Assembly: GCF_000732195.1 (NCBI RefSeq)
Contig: NZ_JNNU01000017.1
Span: 1-64,000 of the forward strand
Source of the DNA: Neorhizobium vignae
GTDB taxonomy: Bacteria > Pseudomonadota > Alphaproteobacteria > Rhizobiales > Rhizobiaceae
Length of the DNA: 64,000 nucleotides
Direction of reading: 5' to 3'
Shown: one piece after another, positions 8,680 through 17,733 of the stretch
Layout: each line of letters starts with the position of its first letter
Numbering within the stretch: position 1 is the stretch's first letter
Program-made: the position numbers and the translations under genes
The notes under the pieces: model-generated
What the model was told of the DNA's origin: nothing
What the model saw: only the letters and a program-made list of their open reading frames with translations
Databases searched by the model: none

Positions 8680-10095
8680 ATGCGGACAATCAGGATCACA
8701 TCGTACCGGCGCGCGCTGCTTCTGGCGGCGGGTCTCGGTTTCGTGCTGGTTCCGCCCCTCCAGATCCCCAATACCGCCCGCGCCCAGAATGCGGCCTCGC
8801 CGATGGCACCCCAGGCGGCACCGGCCACGGCAGTCGATCCCACCGCCGATCTGCAGCGCCGGCGCAACGAAACCCGCGGCGAGCTCGAAGTCCTGACCAA
8901 GACCATGAAGATCGCCGGCGACAGAGCCGCAGCGATCGAAAAGAACATCGCCGATATCAGGAAGAACACCGCCGATATCCGCCAGGCGCTGATCGATTCG
9001 GCCGGCCGTCGCAAGAGCCTGGAAACCAAGATTTTCGAGAGCGAAAAGAAGATCACCGAGCTGAAGCTCAAGGAGGACGGTATCCGCGCCTCCCTGCGTG
9101 GCCGCCGCGCCGTGCTGGCCGAAGTGCTCGCAGCCCTCCAGCGTATGGGCCGCAATCCGCCGCCTGCACTTCTGGTGACGCCCGACGATGCGCTCGCTTC
9201 GGTCCGAAGCGCGATCCTGCTCGGCGCAGTCGTCCCCGGCATGCGCCACGAGGCGGACAAGCTCGTCGCCGACCTTCAGTCGCTGGCCTCTCTTCAGGCT
9301 TCGGCGATGACCGAGAAGACCACTGTCTCCAGCACCATTGCCGCAAGCCTCGAGGAAGACCGGCGCATGGCCCTGCTGCTTGCGGAAAACGAAAAGTTGA
9401 ACAAGCGCAACGCGGCCGATCTCGACGCCGAGCGCCGCCGCTCCGAGGAGCTCGCCGGTCGCGCCACCACGCTCGAGAACCTCATCCAGTCGTTCGAAGG
9501 CGAGATCGCCTCGGTGCGCGAAGCGATCGACCAGGCACGCGCCGAGGAAGAACGCCAGCGCATGATGTCGGACGCCGAGCGCGAAAGGGCAAAGCAGCTC
9601 GCCCAAAGCGGCGTGCCTGACAAAAACCGCATTGCGCCCGCATACGCGTTTTCCAGCCTCAAGCAGAAGCTGGAGCTTCCGGTCGCCGGAGATGTATTGC
9701 GGTGGTTCGGTGACGCCGACGGAACGGGGCACACGGCGAGAGGCATGACGGTTGCTTCGAACGCGGGTGCGGTGGTGACGGCGCCGGCTGATGGCCTGGT
9801 GGTTTTCGCCGGAGCCTTCCGGAGTTACGGACAGATGATCATCCTCAATGCCGGAGATGGATACCATCTGGTTCTGACCGGCATGGACGTTGTGAATGCA
9901 CGGCAGGGCAAGTTCGTTTTCGCAGGCGAACCCATTGCCGTGATGGGTGAGAAAAGAGTGGCAAGCGCGACCGCATTGGCGCTGGAAACAGATCGTCCAA
10001 CGCTTTACATTGAATTCCGAAAAGATGGCACACCGGTCGATTCCAAGCCGTGGTGGACCTCGAAAGAAACTGGAAGGGCACGAAATGATTCGTAG
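8680..10095 (+). CDS. EnvC-like murein hydrolase activator (degenerate M23/LytM domain)
   Basis: This is a 471-aa exported protein with an N-terminal signal segment (RRALLLAAGLGFVLV) ending near AQNAAS, a long coiled coil at about residues 60-300 rich in Glu, Lys, Arg and Ala, and a C-terminal M23/LytM-like domain at about 330-460. The zinc-binding HxGxD motif is replaced by RGMTVAS and the HxH motif by HLVLTG, so the domain cannot bind zinc normally. That pattern is known from EnvC, which activates cell-division amidases rather than cutting peptidoglycan. The ATG follows GGAGCGGGA. It overlaps ctpA by 11 nt. Confidence 0.88.
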   Translation: MRTIRITSYRRALLLAAGLGFVLVPPLQIPNTARAQNAASPMAPQAAPATAVDPTADLQRRRNETRGELEVLTKTMKIAGDRAAAIEKNIADIRKNTADIRQALIDSAGRRKSLETKIFESEKKITELKLKEDGIRASLRGRRAVLAEVLAALQRMGRNPPPALLVTPDDALASVRSAILLGAVVPGMRHEADKLVADLQSLASLQASAMTEKTTVSSTIAASLEEDRRMALLLAENEKLNKRNAADLDAERRRSEELAGRATTLENLIQSFEGEIASVREAIDQARAEEERQRMMSDAERERAKQLAQSGVPDKNRIAPAYAFSSLKQKLELPVAGDVLRWFGDADGTGHTARGMTVASNAGAVVTAPADGLVVFAGAFRSYGQMIILNAGDGYHLVLTGMDVVNARQGKFVFAGEPIAVMGEKRVASATALALETDRPTLYIEFRKDGTPVDSKPWWTSKETGRARNDS

Positions 10096-11419
10096 GGCTT
10101 CTCTTGTCATCGTCGGTGCACTCATGGGTGCGACCGCGATGAGCGTGATTTACTCGGCCGGTGTGCCGGCGCAGGCCGCAGGTCCTTCGACCTACCGGGA
10201 ATTGTCGATCTTCGGCGACGTGTTCGAACGGGTCCGCGCCCAGTATGTGACCCCACCGGATGAGGAAAAGCTGGTCGAGAACGCCATCAACGGCATGCTG
10301 ACCTCGCTCGACCCCCATTCGAGCTTCATGAATGCCAAGGATGCCGAAGACATGCGCACGCAGACGCGTGGCGAGTTCGGCGGCCTCGGCATCGAGGTGA
10401 CGATGGAGAACGAACTCGTCAAGGTCATCGCGCCGATCGACGATACGCCCGCTTCCAAGGCCGGCATTCTGGCAGGCGACTTCATCTCCGAGATCGATGG
10501 CGCGCCGGTGCGCGGCCTGAAGCTCGAAGAAGCCGTCGAGAAGATGCGCGGCGGCGTCAACACCCCGATCAAGCTGACGATCATCCGTCAGGGCGCCGAC
10601 AAGCCGCTCGACATCACCGTGGTACGCGACATTATCGCGGTCCGCGCCGTAAAATCCCGTGTCGAAGGCGGCGATGTCGGTTATGTCCGTGTCATCTCCT
10701 TCACCGAGAAGACCTATGACGACCTCGAAAAGGCGATCAAGAAGATCAAGGCGGATGTCCCGGCCGACAAGCTGAAGGGCTATGTGCTCGACCTGCGCCT
10801 CAACCCGGGCGGTCTGCTCGACCAGGCGATCAACGTGTCCGACGCCTTCCTGGAGCGTGGCGAAGTGGTTTCCACCCGCGGCCGAAATGCCGAAGAGACC
10901 CGCCGCTTCAACGCTGGCCCCGGTGACCTGACCGACGGCAAGCCGGTTATCGTGCTCGTCAACGGCGGCTCGGCTTCCGCTTCGGAAATCGTCGCCGGTG
11001 CGCTTCAGGATCTGCGCCGTGCCACGGTTCTCGGCACGCGGTCCTTCGGCAAGGGCTCGGTTCAGACGATCATCCCGCTCGGCGATGCCGGCGCGCTGCG
11101 TCTGACCACCGCGCTCTATTACACGCCGTCGGGCAAGTCGATCCAGGGCACCGGCATCCAGCCGGATATCAAGGTCGAACAGCCGCTGCCGCCGGAACTG
11201 CAGGGCAAGGTCAGGGCTGAAGGCGAGTCGAGCCTGCGCGGCCACATCCAGGGCGCGGCGGAAACCGACGAAGGTTCCGGTTCCGTCGCTTACGTGCCGC
11301 CGGAAGCCAAGGACGACCTCCAGCTCAACTATGCGCTCGATCTCTTCCGCGGCGTGAAGAAGGATCCGTCCTTCCCGCCGAGCCCGGATAAGGCCGCCGC
11401 CGCCACGATCAAGAAGTAA
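10085..11419 (+). CDS. ctpA: S41-family C-terminal processing peptidase
   Basis: This is a periplasmic tail-specific protease of 444 aa. An N-terminal signal/anchor (MIRRASLVIVGALMGATAMSV) is followed by a PDZ domain at about residues 85-165 and an S41 protease domain. The catalytic Ser lies in GGSASASEI and the Lys in RSFGKGSVQT, giving the Ser-Lys dyad. The ATG at 10085 overlaps the end of the EnvC-like gene, so the two are probably coupled. Co-location of a Ctp protease with a LytM-type regulator suggests a shared role in peptidoglycan hydrolase control; that part is inference. Confidence 0.95.
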   Translation: MIRRASLVIVGALMGATAMSVIYSAGVPAQAAGPSTYRELSIFGDVFERVRAQYVTPPDEEKLVENAINGMLTSLDPHSSFMNAKDAEDMRTQTRGEFGGLGIEVTMENELVKVIAPIDDTPASKAGILAGDFISEIDGAPVRGLKLEEAVEKMRGGVNTPIKLTIIRQGADKPLDITVVRDIIAVRAVKSRVEGGDVGYVRVISFTEKTYDDLEKAIKKIKADVPADKLKGYVLDLRLNPGGLLDQAINVSDAFLERGEVVSTRGRNAEETRRFNAGPGDLTDGKPVIVLVNGGSASASEIVAGALQDLRRATVLGTRSFGKGSVQTIIPLGDAGALRLTTALYYTPSGKSIQGTGIQPDIKVEQPLPPELQGKVRAEGESSLRGHIQGAAETDEGSGSVAYVPPEAKDDLQLNYALDLFRGVKKDPSFPPSPDKAAAATIKK

Positions 11420-11430
11420 AGACATCATCG

Positions 11431-11474
11431 GACCGGCCAGCGTGACGCATCGAAAACGTCTCGCTGGCCGGTTC
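11431..11474 (+). terminator. Large hairpin between ctpA and the deacetylase gene
   Basis: ACCGGCCAGCG at 11432-11442 pairs perfectly with CGCTGGCCGGT at 11462-11472, and after one mismatch an inner GACG/CGTC pair extends the stem. Only TCTTCGT follows, with no long T-run, so it may be a leaky terminator or an RNA-stabilising stem rather than a full stop. Confidence 0.55.
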
Positions 11475-11506
11475 TTCGTATCTGCAGAAGAAACGCGGAA
11501 CAGACC

Positions 11507-12706
11507 TTGGGCACCGATCTCCATGCACCGCTCGGACAGAACCGGCCGGCCGCTCGGCGACGGAACCGGAGGTTTTCTCTCGCAATCGTTTTTGCCGCTC
11601 TGGCGGTCGTCGGCATCCTGGGGCTTTCGCTCTACGCCATGCGCGGCGATGATGCCCTGAAGCAGGTGGCTTCCAGTGTTCCGACCGCTTCCAAGCCGGA
11701 ACCGACCCAGCCCTCCGCCAAACCCGACCCGAACGCGTCGCCGCAGCCATCCGTCGGGATGCCTCGTTCCGATCCGAATTCCGGCGCCAATATCGAACGG
11801 ACGCTGACCGATGACGGGTCGGTCGTGACCAAGTACACGCCACGCTCGCGCGACGGCAGCGGGCCGGTGATGATCGGCACCCAGCGGATCGGCCAGGACC
11901 CACGTGTGGCTGCCCAACCCAACGATGCGCTGCTGGAGGATTCGCCCCATGGCCGGCTGCCTGTTGTCGGGCCAGGCGGACAGCGGCCGATGGATCAGTA
12001 TGCGCGGCCTTGGTCCGGCGCGCGCGGAACCCGCATCGCGATCGTCGTCGGCGGTCTCGGGCTCAGCCAGACGGGCACCCAGCGGGCGATCCGCGACCTG
12101 CCGCCAACAGTGACGCTCGCCTTTGCCGTCAGCGGCAACAGCCTGCAGCGCTGGATGCAGGAAGCCCGCCGCGCCGGCCACGAAATCCTGATCCAGGTGC
12201 CGTTCGAACCGTTTGATTATCCGGCGAACGATCCAGGCCCCGGCACTTTGCTGACCAAGATGTCGGCCAAGGATAACCTCGGCCGGCTTCACCGGGCCAT
12301 GGGCGAGATCACCAACTATACCGGCGTCATGAACTATCTCGGCGGCCGTTATCTCTCGGATGCCGGCGCGTTGGAACCGATCCTGCGCGATATTTCCAAG
12401 CGGGGTCTGCTTTTCCTCGACGACGGGACATCCGCTCAGTCCAAGACGGCGATCGTTGCCAAGGCGATCGAGCTGCCGCATGCCTTTGGCGATCTGACGC
12501 TTGATGGGCAGTTGCAGAAGGACGCCATCCTCAAGAAGCTGGATGAACTGGAGCGTATTGCCGGCCGCAAGGGCACGGCAATCGGCATCGCCTCGGCTTT
12601 CGACGAGAGCATCGATGCGATAAGGCAATGGAGCGAGGAAGTCTCGCAGCGCGGTGTCGAGATTGTCGGCGTCTCGTCGCTTGCGGGCGAAAGCGTCGGA
12701 CCGTAA
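11507..12706 (+). CDS. Divergent polysaccharide deacetylase family protein
   Basis: This 399-aa protein has a short cytoplasmic N-terminus, one membrane segment (LAIVFAALAVVGILGLSLYA, about residues 26-45), a Pro/Ser-rich linker, and a C-terminal divergent polysaccharide deacetylase domain (PF04748) from about residue 170 (RIAIVVGGLGLSQTGTQRAI). The domain shows ILIQVPFEPFDYPANDPG and GRYLSD, FLDDGT and GTAIGIASAF segments. I use the TTG at 11507, giving MGTDLHAPLG. No in-frame ATG lies between it and the membrane segment. Its place after EnvC-like and CtpA genes suggests a periplasmic cell-wall role, but activity is unproven for this family. Confidence 0.88.
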   Translation: MGTDLHAPLGQNRPAARRRNRRFSLAIVFAALAVVGILGLSLYAMRGDDALKQVASSVPTASKPEPTQPSAKPDPNASPQPSVGMPRSDPNSGANIERTLTDDGSVVTKYTPRSRDGSGPVMIGTQRIGQDPRVAAQPNDALLEDSPHGRLPVVGPGGQRPMDQYARPWSGARGTRIAIVVGGLGLSQTGTQRAIRDLPPTVTLAFAVSGNSLQRWMQEARRAGHEILIQVPFEPFDYPANDPGPGTLLTKMSAKDNLGRLHRAMGEITNYTGVMNYLGGRYLSDAGALEPILRDISKRGLLFLDDGTSAQSKTAIVAKAIELPHAFGDLTLDGQLQKDAILKKLDELERIAGRKGTAIGIASAFDESIDAIRQWSEEVSQRGVEIVGVSSLAGESVGP

Positions 12707-12722
12707 TCGATCGGAGTTATCC

Positions 12723-13268
12723 ATGAGCAAGAAAGACAAACGTTCGGTCGTCGCCGAAGAGCTTCCCTATCGCCCCTGCGTCGGCATCATGGTTCTGAAC
12801 CATGCAGGCCTAGTCTGGGCCGGGCGGCGCATCAGCGAAGGCAACAGTGAATTTGACGGTTCGCCGCAGCTCTGGCAGATGCCGCAGGGCGGCATCGACA
12901 AGGGCGAGGACCCGCTGCCCGCGGCTTATCGCGAACTCTACGAGGAAACCGGGATGCGCTCCGTCACCTTGCTGGCCGAGGCGCAGGATTGGATCAATTA
13001 CGATCTGCCCGCACATCTGATCGGCATCGGGCTGAAAGGAAAATATCGCGGCCAAACCCAGCGCTGGTTTGCCTTCCGCTTCGATGGCGACGAAAGCGAG
13101 ATTGCCATCACCCCGCCGCCCGGCGGACATGCGCCGGAATTCGATGCCTGGGAATGGAAGCCGATGGCGGACCTTCCCGGCCTGATCGTCCCTTTCAAGC
13201 GCGCTGTCTACGATCAGGTCATCGCGGAGTTCACCCATCTGGCCAAGGTGGCGACCGAGAGGCTCTGA
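12723..13268 (+). CDS. rppH: RNA pyrophosphohydrolase (Nudix)
   Basis: RppH removes pyrophosphate from 5'-triphosphate RNA and so opens mRNA to decay. The 181-aa product starts MSKKDKRSVV and carries a complete Nudix box at residues 56-78: Gly56, Glu62, Arg70-Glu71, Glu74-Glu75 and Gly77. The flanking YRPCVGIMVLN, QLWQMPQGG and WFAFRF segments are typical of RppH/NudH. The ATG at 12723 lies 16 nt after the deacetylase stop, suggesting co-transcription. A strong bidirectional terminator follows. Confidence 0.96.
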   Translation: MSKKDKRSVVAEELPYRPCVGIMVLNHAGLVWAGRRISEGNSEFDGSPQLWQMPQGGIDKGEDPLPAAYRELYEETGMRSVTLLAEAQDWINYDLPAHLIGIGLKGKYRGQTQRWFAFRFDGDESEIAITPPPGGHAPEFDAWEWKPMADLPGLIVPFKRAVYDQVIAEFTHLAKVATERL

Positions 13269-13329
13269 CCGCGGCAGTGGGCACCCGAATCGGCCGGCCG
13301 CCATGTGAAACGGCTTCGTGGCTGCAATG

Positions 13330-13365
13330 AAAAACCCGGCGGAGCCGATGCTTCGCCGGGTTTTT
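13330..13365. terminator. Bidirectional terminator between rppH and bfr
   Basis: AAAAACCCGGCG (13330-13341) pairs with CGCCGGGTTTTT (13354-13365), a 12-bp perfect stem with A-run and T-run on either side. It serves rppH on the plus strand and bfr, which ends at 13383, on the minus strand. Confidence 0.9.
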
Positions 13366-13382
13366 ATGTCAGGTACAGCCGA

Positions 13383-13868
13383 TTATTCGGCGGAGTCGGC
13401 AGACTCTGCGTTGAGGAGGCCGTAACGTTCCTCGCCGATTTTTGCCAGCAGATCGAGTTGGGTTTCGAGGAAGTCGATATGGCCTTCCTCGTCCATCAGA
13501 AGCTCCTCGAAGAGCTTCATCGAGACATAGTCGCCAGCCGCGTGACAGATGTCGCGGGAAGCCTTGTAGGCCGTGCGGGCATCATATTCGCCGGCAAGAT
13601 CGGCCTCCAGGACTTCCTTGACGTTCTGGCCGATGCGCAGCGGGGCAACCGTCTGCAGGTTGGGATGGCCTTCGAGAAAGATGATGCGATCGATGAGACG
13701 ATCGGCATGCTGCATTTCTTCGATCGATTCAGCACGCTCTTTTTTCGCGAGCTTCTTGAAGCCCCAATCATCCAGCAGGCGATAATGCAGCCAATACTGA
13801 TTGACTGCGCCCAGCTCGAGAAAAAGTGCCTCGTTAAGCCGCTCGATGACCTTTGAGTCGCCTTTCAA
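13383..13868 (-). CDS. bfr: Bacterioferritin
   Basis: Bacterioferritin is a 24-mer haem-containing iron store that oxidises Fe(II). I place the start at the TTG at 13868, which has an AGGAGA ribosome-binding site 8 nt upstream. This gives a 161-aa product beginning MKGDSKVIERLNEALFLELG. With this start the key residues fall exactly at family positions: ferroxidase ligands Glu18, Glu51, His54, Glu94, Glu127 and His130, and haem ligand Met52. Its start lies 35 nt inside the end of bfd, so translation of the two is probably coupled. Confidence 0.97.
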   Translation of the reverse strand: MKGDSKVIERLNEALFLELGAVNQYWLHYRLLDDWGFKKLAKKERAESIEEMQHADRLIDRIIFLEGHPNLQTVAPLRIGQNVKEVLEADLAGEYDARTAYKASRDICHAAGDYVSMKLFEELLMDEEGHIDFLETQLDLLAKIGEERYGLLNAESADSAE

Positions 13869-14145
13869 TGTCCGCTCTCCTGTTTTCCTCATGGAATTGT
13901 CTCAGGCGGGACATATATACGACCACCTCGTCTTCCGTCGAGTGGTGCGCGGCGTGATATTCCTCGGTCGTGCGAATGATCAGGTCGACAACGCCCGGGA
14001 AGCAGCCGCAGCAGCGACCGCGTTTCGCCATGGCATGATAGACCTTTGACGGTACGATGAGCTGCCAACAGTCTTCGTCAAGGAGTTGCGTGATGACGTC
14101 CTTGATTTCCCTGTCGGTGATGTAATTGCAACTGCAAACCAGCAT
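13834..14145 (-). CDS. bfd: Bacterioferritin-associated ferredoxin
   Basis: Bfd is the [2Fe-2S] ferredoxin that reduces bacterioferritin haem to release stored iron. The product starts MLVCSCNYITD, and the cluster ligands Cys4, Cys6, Cys45 and Cys48 (RCCGCF) form the CxC...CxxC pattern of the family. At 103 aa it is longer than the E. coli protein of 64 aa, with an extra charged C-terminal tail (EENRRADIERRLKGHRAA). The ATG at 14145 is the natural N-terminus. The tail is the segment that overlaps the bfr start. Confidence 0.95.
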   Translation of the reverse strand: MLVCSCNYITDREIKDVITQLLDEDCWQLIVPSKVYHAMAKRGRCCGCFPGVVDLIIRTTEEYHAAHHSTEDEVVVYMSRLRQFHEENRRADIERRLKGHRAA

Positions 14146-14295
14146 TCTCGGTCGACCTGCCAAACATGACCTGTAACATCTTCTTTTTGCGAAAGCGGAC
14201 AGTAGATGTCAAGAAAGAATCGACATATATGCATCATTTCTTAAGGGCGCTTGCCATACCCGTGGCCTCTTCTTTCGGCCCATTCCCACCGGCAA

Positions 14296-17200
14296 TTAGT
14301 GGAAGTTACGGCCCTTGGGCATGACGCTTCCCGGACCAGTTGCATGGGAATGATGAAGCCCGGCCTCTTTTGGGAACTTGCTGTCTTTCTCCTCCATCCC
14401 ATTGGAGCGCCTCTTCTGACGGTGGTCGCCGCTCGATTGCAACACCTCGTCCGAGCGGGCCGATACACCGAACCGCCTCGCCTCCTTCTGGAGCAAACCC
14501 AGCATCGGTGTAATGTCTTCGATATGCTCGACCACGGTATGGATGACGCCACTCTGGCTTTGCAGTCTCCCCCGGATCTTCACCAGCCGCGCGCCCATCA
14601 CGACCGGCCTGTAGCGTTCGAAAATCTTCGGCCAGACGATCGCATTGGCAACGCCGGTCTCGTCTTCCAGCGTCATGAAAATCACGCCCTTGGCCGAGCC
14701 CGGCCGCTGCCGGACGAGAACCAGTCCGCCGATCGTCACCCTTCGCCCGTTCGGAACCGTCAGGAGATCGACGCTACGGGTAATCCCCATCGCCTTGAAT
14801 TCCTCCCGCAGGAAAGAGACCGGATGCGCCTTCAGCGAAAGCGAGAGATAGCGGTAATCCTCGACCACCTGTTCCCCGGGCAGCATTTCCGGCAGAGCCA
14901 CTCTCGCCTCGGGCCTCAGATCCATGCGATCGGCCATTTCGAACAGAGGTAGTTTCTCGGCAGCCCCCCTGGCATCGAGCCCCCTGACCGCCCAGAGCGC
15001 CTCACGGCGATTGAGCCCTACGGAGTTGAAGGCATCGGCATCGGCCAGCCGCTCGATATCCGACTTGTCGAGGCCGGACCGCTGCCAGAGATTGTGGATT
15101 GAGGTATAGCCCTCTCCTCGGTTGGCAATGAACTTCTCGACCATGTCTTTTTCGGCAAGGCCTTTGACCTGTCGAAACCCAAGCCGCACGGCCCGCTCGG
15201 TCTTGATGACGTCCCGCATGGATTCGTGGCGCTTATCGATCGCATTCCTGTCGAAGGCAGCCGCTTCCAAAGTGCAGTCCCAATCCGAACGATTGATATC
15301 GACGGGAAGAATTTTGACGCCATGTTCCCGCGCATCGCGAACGAGTTGCGCTGGCGCATAAAAGCCCATTGGCTGGGAATTCAACATCGCCGTGCAGAAG
15401 ACGTCCGGGTAATAGGCCTTGATCCAGGAAGAGGCGTAGACAAGCAAAGCGAATGAAGCCGCATGGCTTTCCGGAAAGCCGTATTCGGCAAAACCTTCGA
15501 TCTGGCTGAAGCAGCTTTCTGCGAATTCTCTTGGGTACTTATTCTTCTCCATGCCAGCAATGAAATCACGCCTGAATTCATCCACTCTTCCGGAACGCTT
15601 GAACGTCGCCATCGACCGACGCAATTTGTCCGCTTTCGCCGCCGAAAAGCCAGCTCCAGTGATTGCGATCTGCATTGCCTGCTCCTGGAAAAGCGGGACG
15701 CCCAGTGTCCGTTCAAGAACCTTTTCCAATTCAGGGCCAGGGTATTCGATAGGCTGATTGTTCCGTAAGGCTTCCCGCCGCTTCAGATATGGATGGACCA
15801 TATTCCCCTGGATCGGTCCTGGTCGAACGATCGCCACCTCGACGACAAGATCATAAAACTCTCGAGGCCTTAGACGCGGCAGCATGCTCATCTGAGCCCG
15901 GCTTTCGATCTGGAATACGCCGATCGTGTCGGCACGGCAGATCATGTCGTAAACATCATCCTGCTTATCCTGAAGAAGACCAGCCAACGTCTCTTCTCGA
16001 TCGTAATGCTGCTTCATCAGCTCGAATGCTTTCTTGAGGCAGGTCAGCATGCCGAGCGCCAGCACGTCGATCTTCAAAAGCTTCAGCGTGTCGAGGTCGT
16101 CCTTGTCCCATTCGACCATGTAGCGACCGGGCATCGCCGTCTTCATGATCGGCACGACTTCATCGAGCCGGTCGCGGGTTATCAGGAACCCACCGACATG
16201 CTGGGTGAGATGCCTCGGAAAACCCATGAGTTCCTTCGCATGGGCAATCACCTTAAGCGTCGTCTTGTCCGTCACATCGAGCCCCGCGACCCTTGCCTCG
16301 CGCTTAGAAAGCCCCTCTTCCGACCAGCCCCAAACCGTGCTCGAAAGGGCAGACTGCACGTCTTCGGAAAGGCCGAAAGCCTTGGCCACCTCGCGCCCGG
16401 CCATGCGGGTCCGGTAGCTGGTGACCGCCGCCGTCAAGCCGGCATGGCGATAGCCATAATGCTGGTAGATATACTGGATAACCTCCTCACGTCGCGCATG
16501 CTCGAAATCCACGTCGATATCCGGCGGCTCGTTCCGCTCCGTCGAAATGAACCGTTCGAAGAGAAGCGTCGTGAATGTGGGATCGACCTCGGTGATGCCG
16601 AGGCAGAAACAGACGGTGGAATTGGCTGCCGAGCCACGCCCTTGGCAGAGGATTTTCAACACATAGCGGGCATGCCAGACGATGTGGCGTACCGTCAGGA
16701 AATACGGCTCGTATCCCATCTCCTTGATCAGATCGAGTTCGTACCTGATCTGGCTGGAGACCTTTTCCTCGATACCATTGGGATATCGGCTCTTTGCGCC
16801 TTCCCAGGTCAGGCGCTCCAGGGTTTCGGACACCGTTTCGCCCGGTACGCTCTCGTCGGGATAGTTATGACCGAGTTCATCGAGCGAGAATTCCAGCTTG
16901 CCGAAGAACTTTTTCGTATTGGCGATGGCATCCGGATAGGCGCGAAAAAGCCGCGCCATTTCGGCAGCCTGTTTGATGTACCTCTCTCCATTCGGCGCAA
17001 GCCGAAACCCGGCTTCCTGGATCGTCACATGCTCACGGATCGCCGTCACCACATCTGACAGGGACCTGCGATAAGGGAGATGGAAAAGGGGCAGATTGGT
17101 CGCGATCAGGGGTACTTGATTGCGCGTGGCAATCTGGGCAAGCGAATTGAACACCAAGGCGTCGCGGCCGTCATAAGTTGGTGACAGAGCCAGATAGATG

Positions 17201-17733
17201 TTCTTCCCGAACCGCTCTCTGTATTTACGGAGACAGTCTCCCAAGTGCTGCTGATAGGCCATGTCTTCCACACGGGAAAACTCCGGAACGACCGCGAGCA
17301 TCATCTCGTCGCACCATTCCAGAAGATCCCATTCTTCCAGAATGCAGGCCCCTTTGTCCGCCCTGAGTTTCCCCCGGCTCAGCAGGCGGCAAAGATTGGC
17401 CCAGCCTTTTCGATTTTGCGGATAGGCCAGAACATCCGGCGTGCTGTCGGAAAAGACGAGCCGGGCTCCAGGGTAAAAGGCGCAAGGCAGAACAGCCTCT
17501 TCCTCGCCTTTCTTTCTGCCCTGTTTCTGCTGAAGTTCGTATGTTTCCTTCATGTTTCTGACTTGGCTATGCGCCCTTACCACGCCGGCAACGGAATTCC
17601 TGTCGGCGATACCGAGACCGGACAGGCCGGACACGCTGGCCGCAATGATCATCTCCTCAGGCTTGGCCGCCCCTTCCAGGAAGGAAAAGTTGGTCTTGGC
17701 GCCGATCTCGAAAAAGGCGGGAGCGTTCGTCAT
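14296..17733 (-). CDS. dnaE2: Error-prone DNA polymerase DnaE2 (ImuC)
   Basis: This is the second, error-prone alpha subunit of DNA polymerase III (1,145 aa), used in damage tolerance and induced mutagenesis. The N-terminal PHP domain covers about residues 1-220. The polymerase core includes GRGSAANS (365-372) and the catalytic PDIDVDFE motif (404-411). A helix-hairpin-helix region and an OB fold (VTIGGLVLVRQRPG, VIHTVVEHIEDI) follow near the C-terminus. The last 45 residues are charged and poorly conserved in appearance. Its ATG overlaps the imuB stop (ATGA), so it is the last gene of the imuA-imuB-dnaE2 unit. Confidence 0.97.
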   Translation of the reverse strand: MTNAPAFFEIGAKTNFSFLEGAAKPEEMIIAASVSGLSGLGIADRNSVAGVVRAHSQVRNMKETYELQQKQGRKKGEEEAVLPCAFYPGARLVFSDSTPDVLAYPQNRKGWANLCRLLSRGKLRADKGACILEEWDLLEWCDEMMLAVVPEFSRVEDMAYQQHLGDCLRKYRERFGKNIYLALSPTYDGRDALVFNSLAQIATRNQVPLIATNLPLFHLPYRRSLSDVVTAIREHVTIQEAGFRLAPNGERYIKQAAEMARLFRAYPDAIANTKKFFGKLEFSLDELGHNYPDESVPGETVSETLERLTWEGAKSRYPNGIEEKVSSQIRYELDLIKEMGYEPYFLTVRHIVWHARYVLKILCQGRGSAANSTVCFCLGITEVDPTFTTLLFERFISTERNEPPDIDVDFEHARREEVIQYIYQHYGYRHAGLTAAVTSYRTRMAGREVAKAFGLSEDVQSALSSTVWGWSEEGLSKREARVAGLDVTDKTTLKVIAHAKELMGFPRHLTQHVGGFLITRDRLDEVVPIMKTAMPGRYMVEWDKDDLDTLKLLKIDVLALGMLTCLKKAFELMKQHYDREETLAGLLQDKQDDVYDMICRADTIGVFQIESRAQMSMLPRLRPREFYDLVVEVAIVRPGPIQGNMVHPYLKRREALRNNQPIEYPGPELEKVLERTLGVPLFQEQAMQIAITGAGFSAAKADKLRRSMATFKRSGRVDEFRRDFIAGMEKNKYPREFAESCFSQIEGFAEYGFPESHAASFALLVYASSWIKAYYPDVFCTAMLNSQPMGFYAPAQLVRDAREHGVKILPVDINRSDWDCTLEAAAFDRNAIDKRHESMRDVIKTERAVRLGFRQVKGLAEKDMVEKFIANRGEGYTSIHNLWQRSGLDKSDIERLADADAFNSVGLNRREALWAVRGLDARGAAEKLPLFEMADRMDLRPEARVALPEMLPGEQVVEDYRYLSLSLKAHPVSFLREEFKAMGITRSVDLLTVPNGRRVTIGGLVLVRQRPGSAKGVIFMTLEDETGVANAIVWPKIFERYRPVVMGARLVKIRGRLQSQSGVIHTVVEHIEDITPMLGLLQKEARRFGVSARSDEVLQSSGDHRQKRRSNGMEEKDSKFPKEAGLHHSHATGPGSVMPKGRNFH

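Noticed and set aside
9845..12739. A 964-codon minus-strand frame opposite the EnvC-like, ctpA and deacetylase genes
   Set aside because: Same reason: antisense to three recognised genes, with no motif or ribosome-binding site.
14146..14295. Iron-responsive (Irr/Fur-type) operator before bfd
   Set aside because: I looked for paired TTTAGAA-like or Fur-like inverted motifs and found none convincing. CTTGAC at 14213-14208 lacks a good -10 at the right distance.
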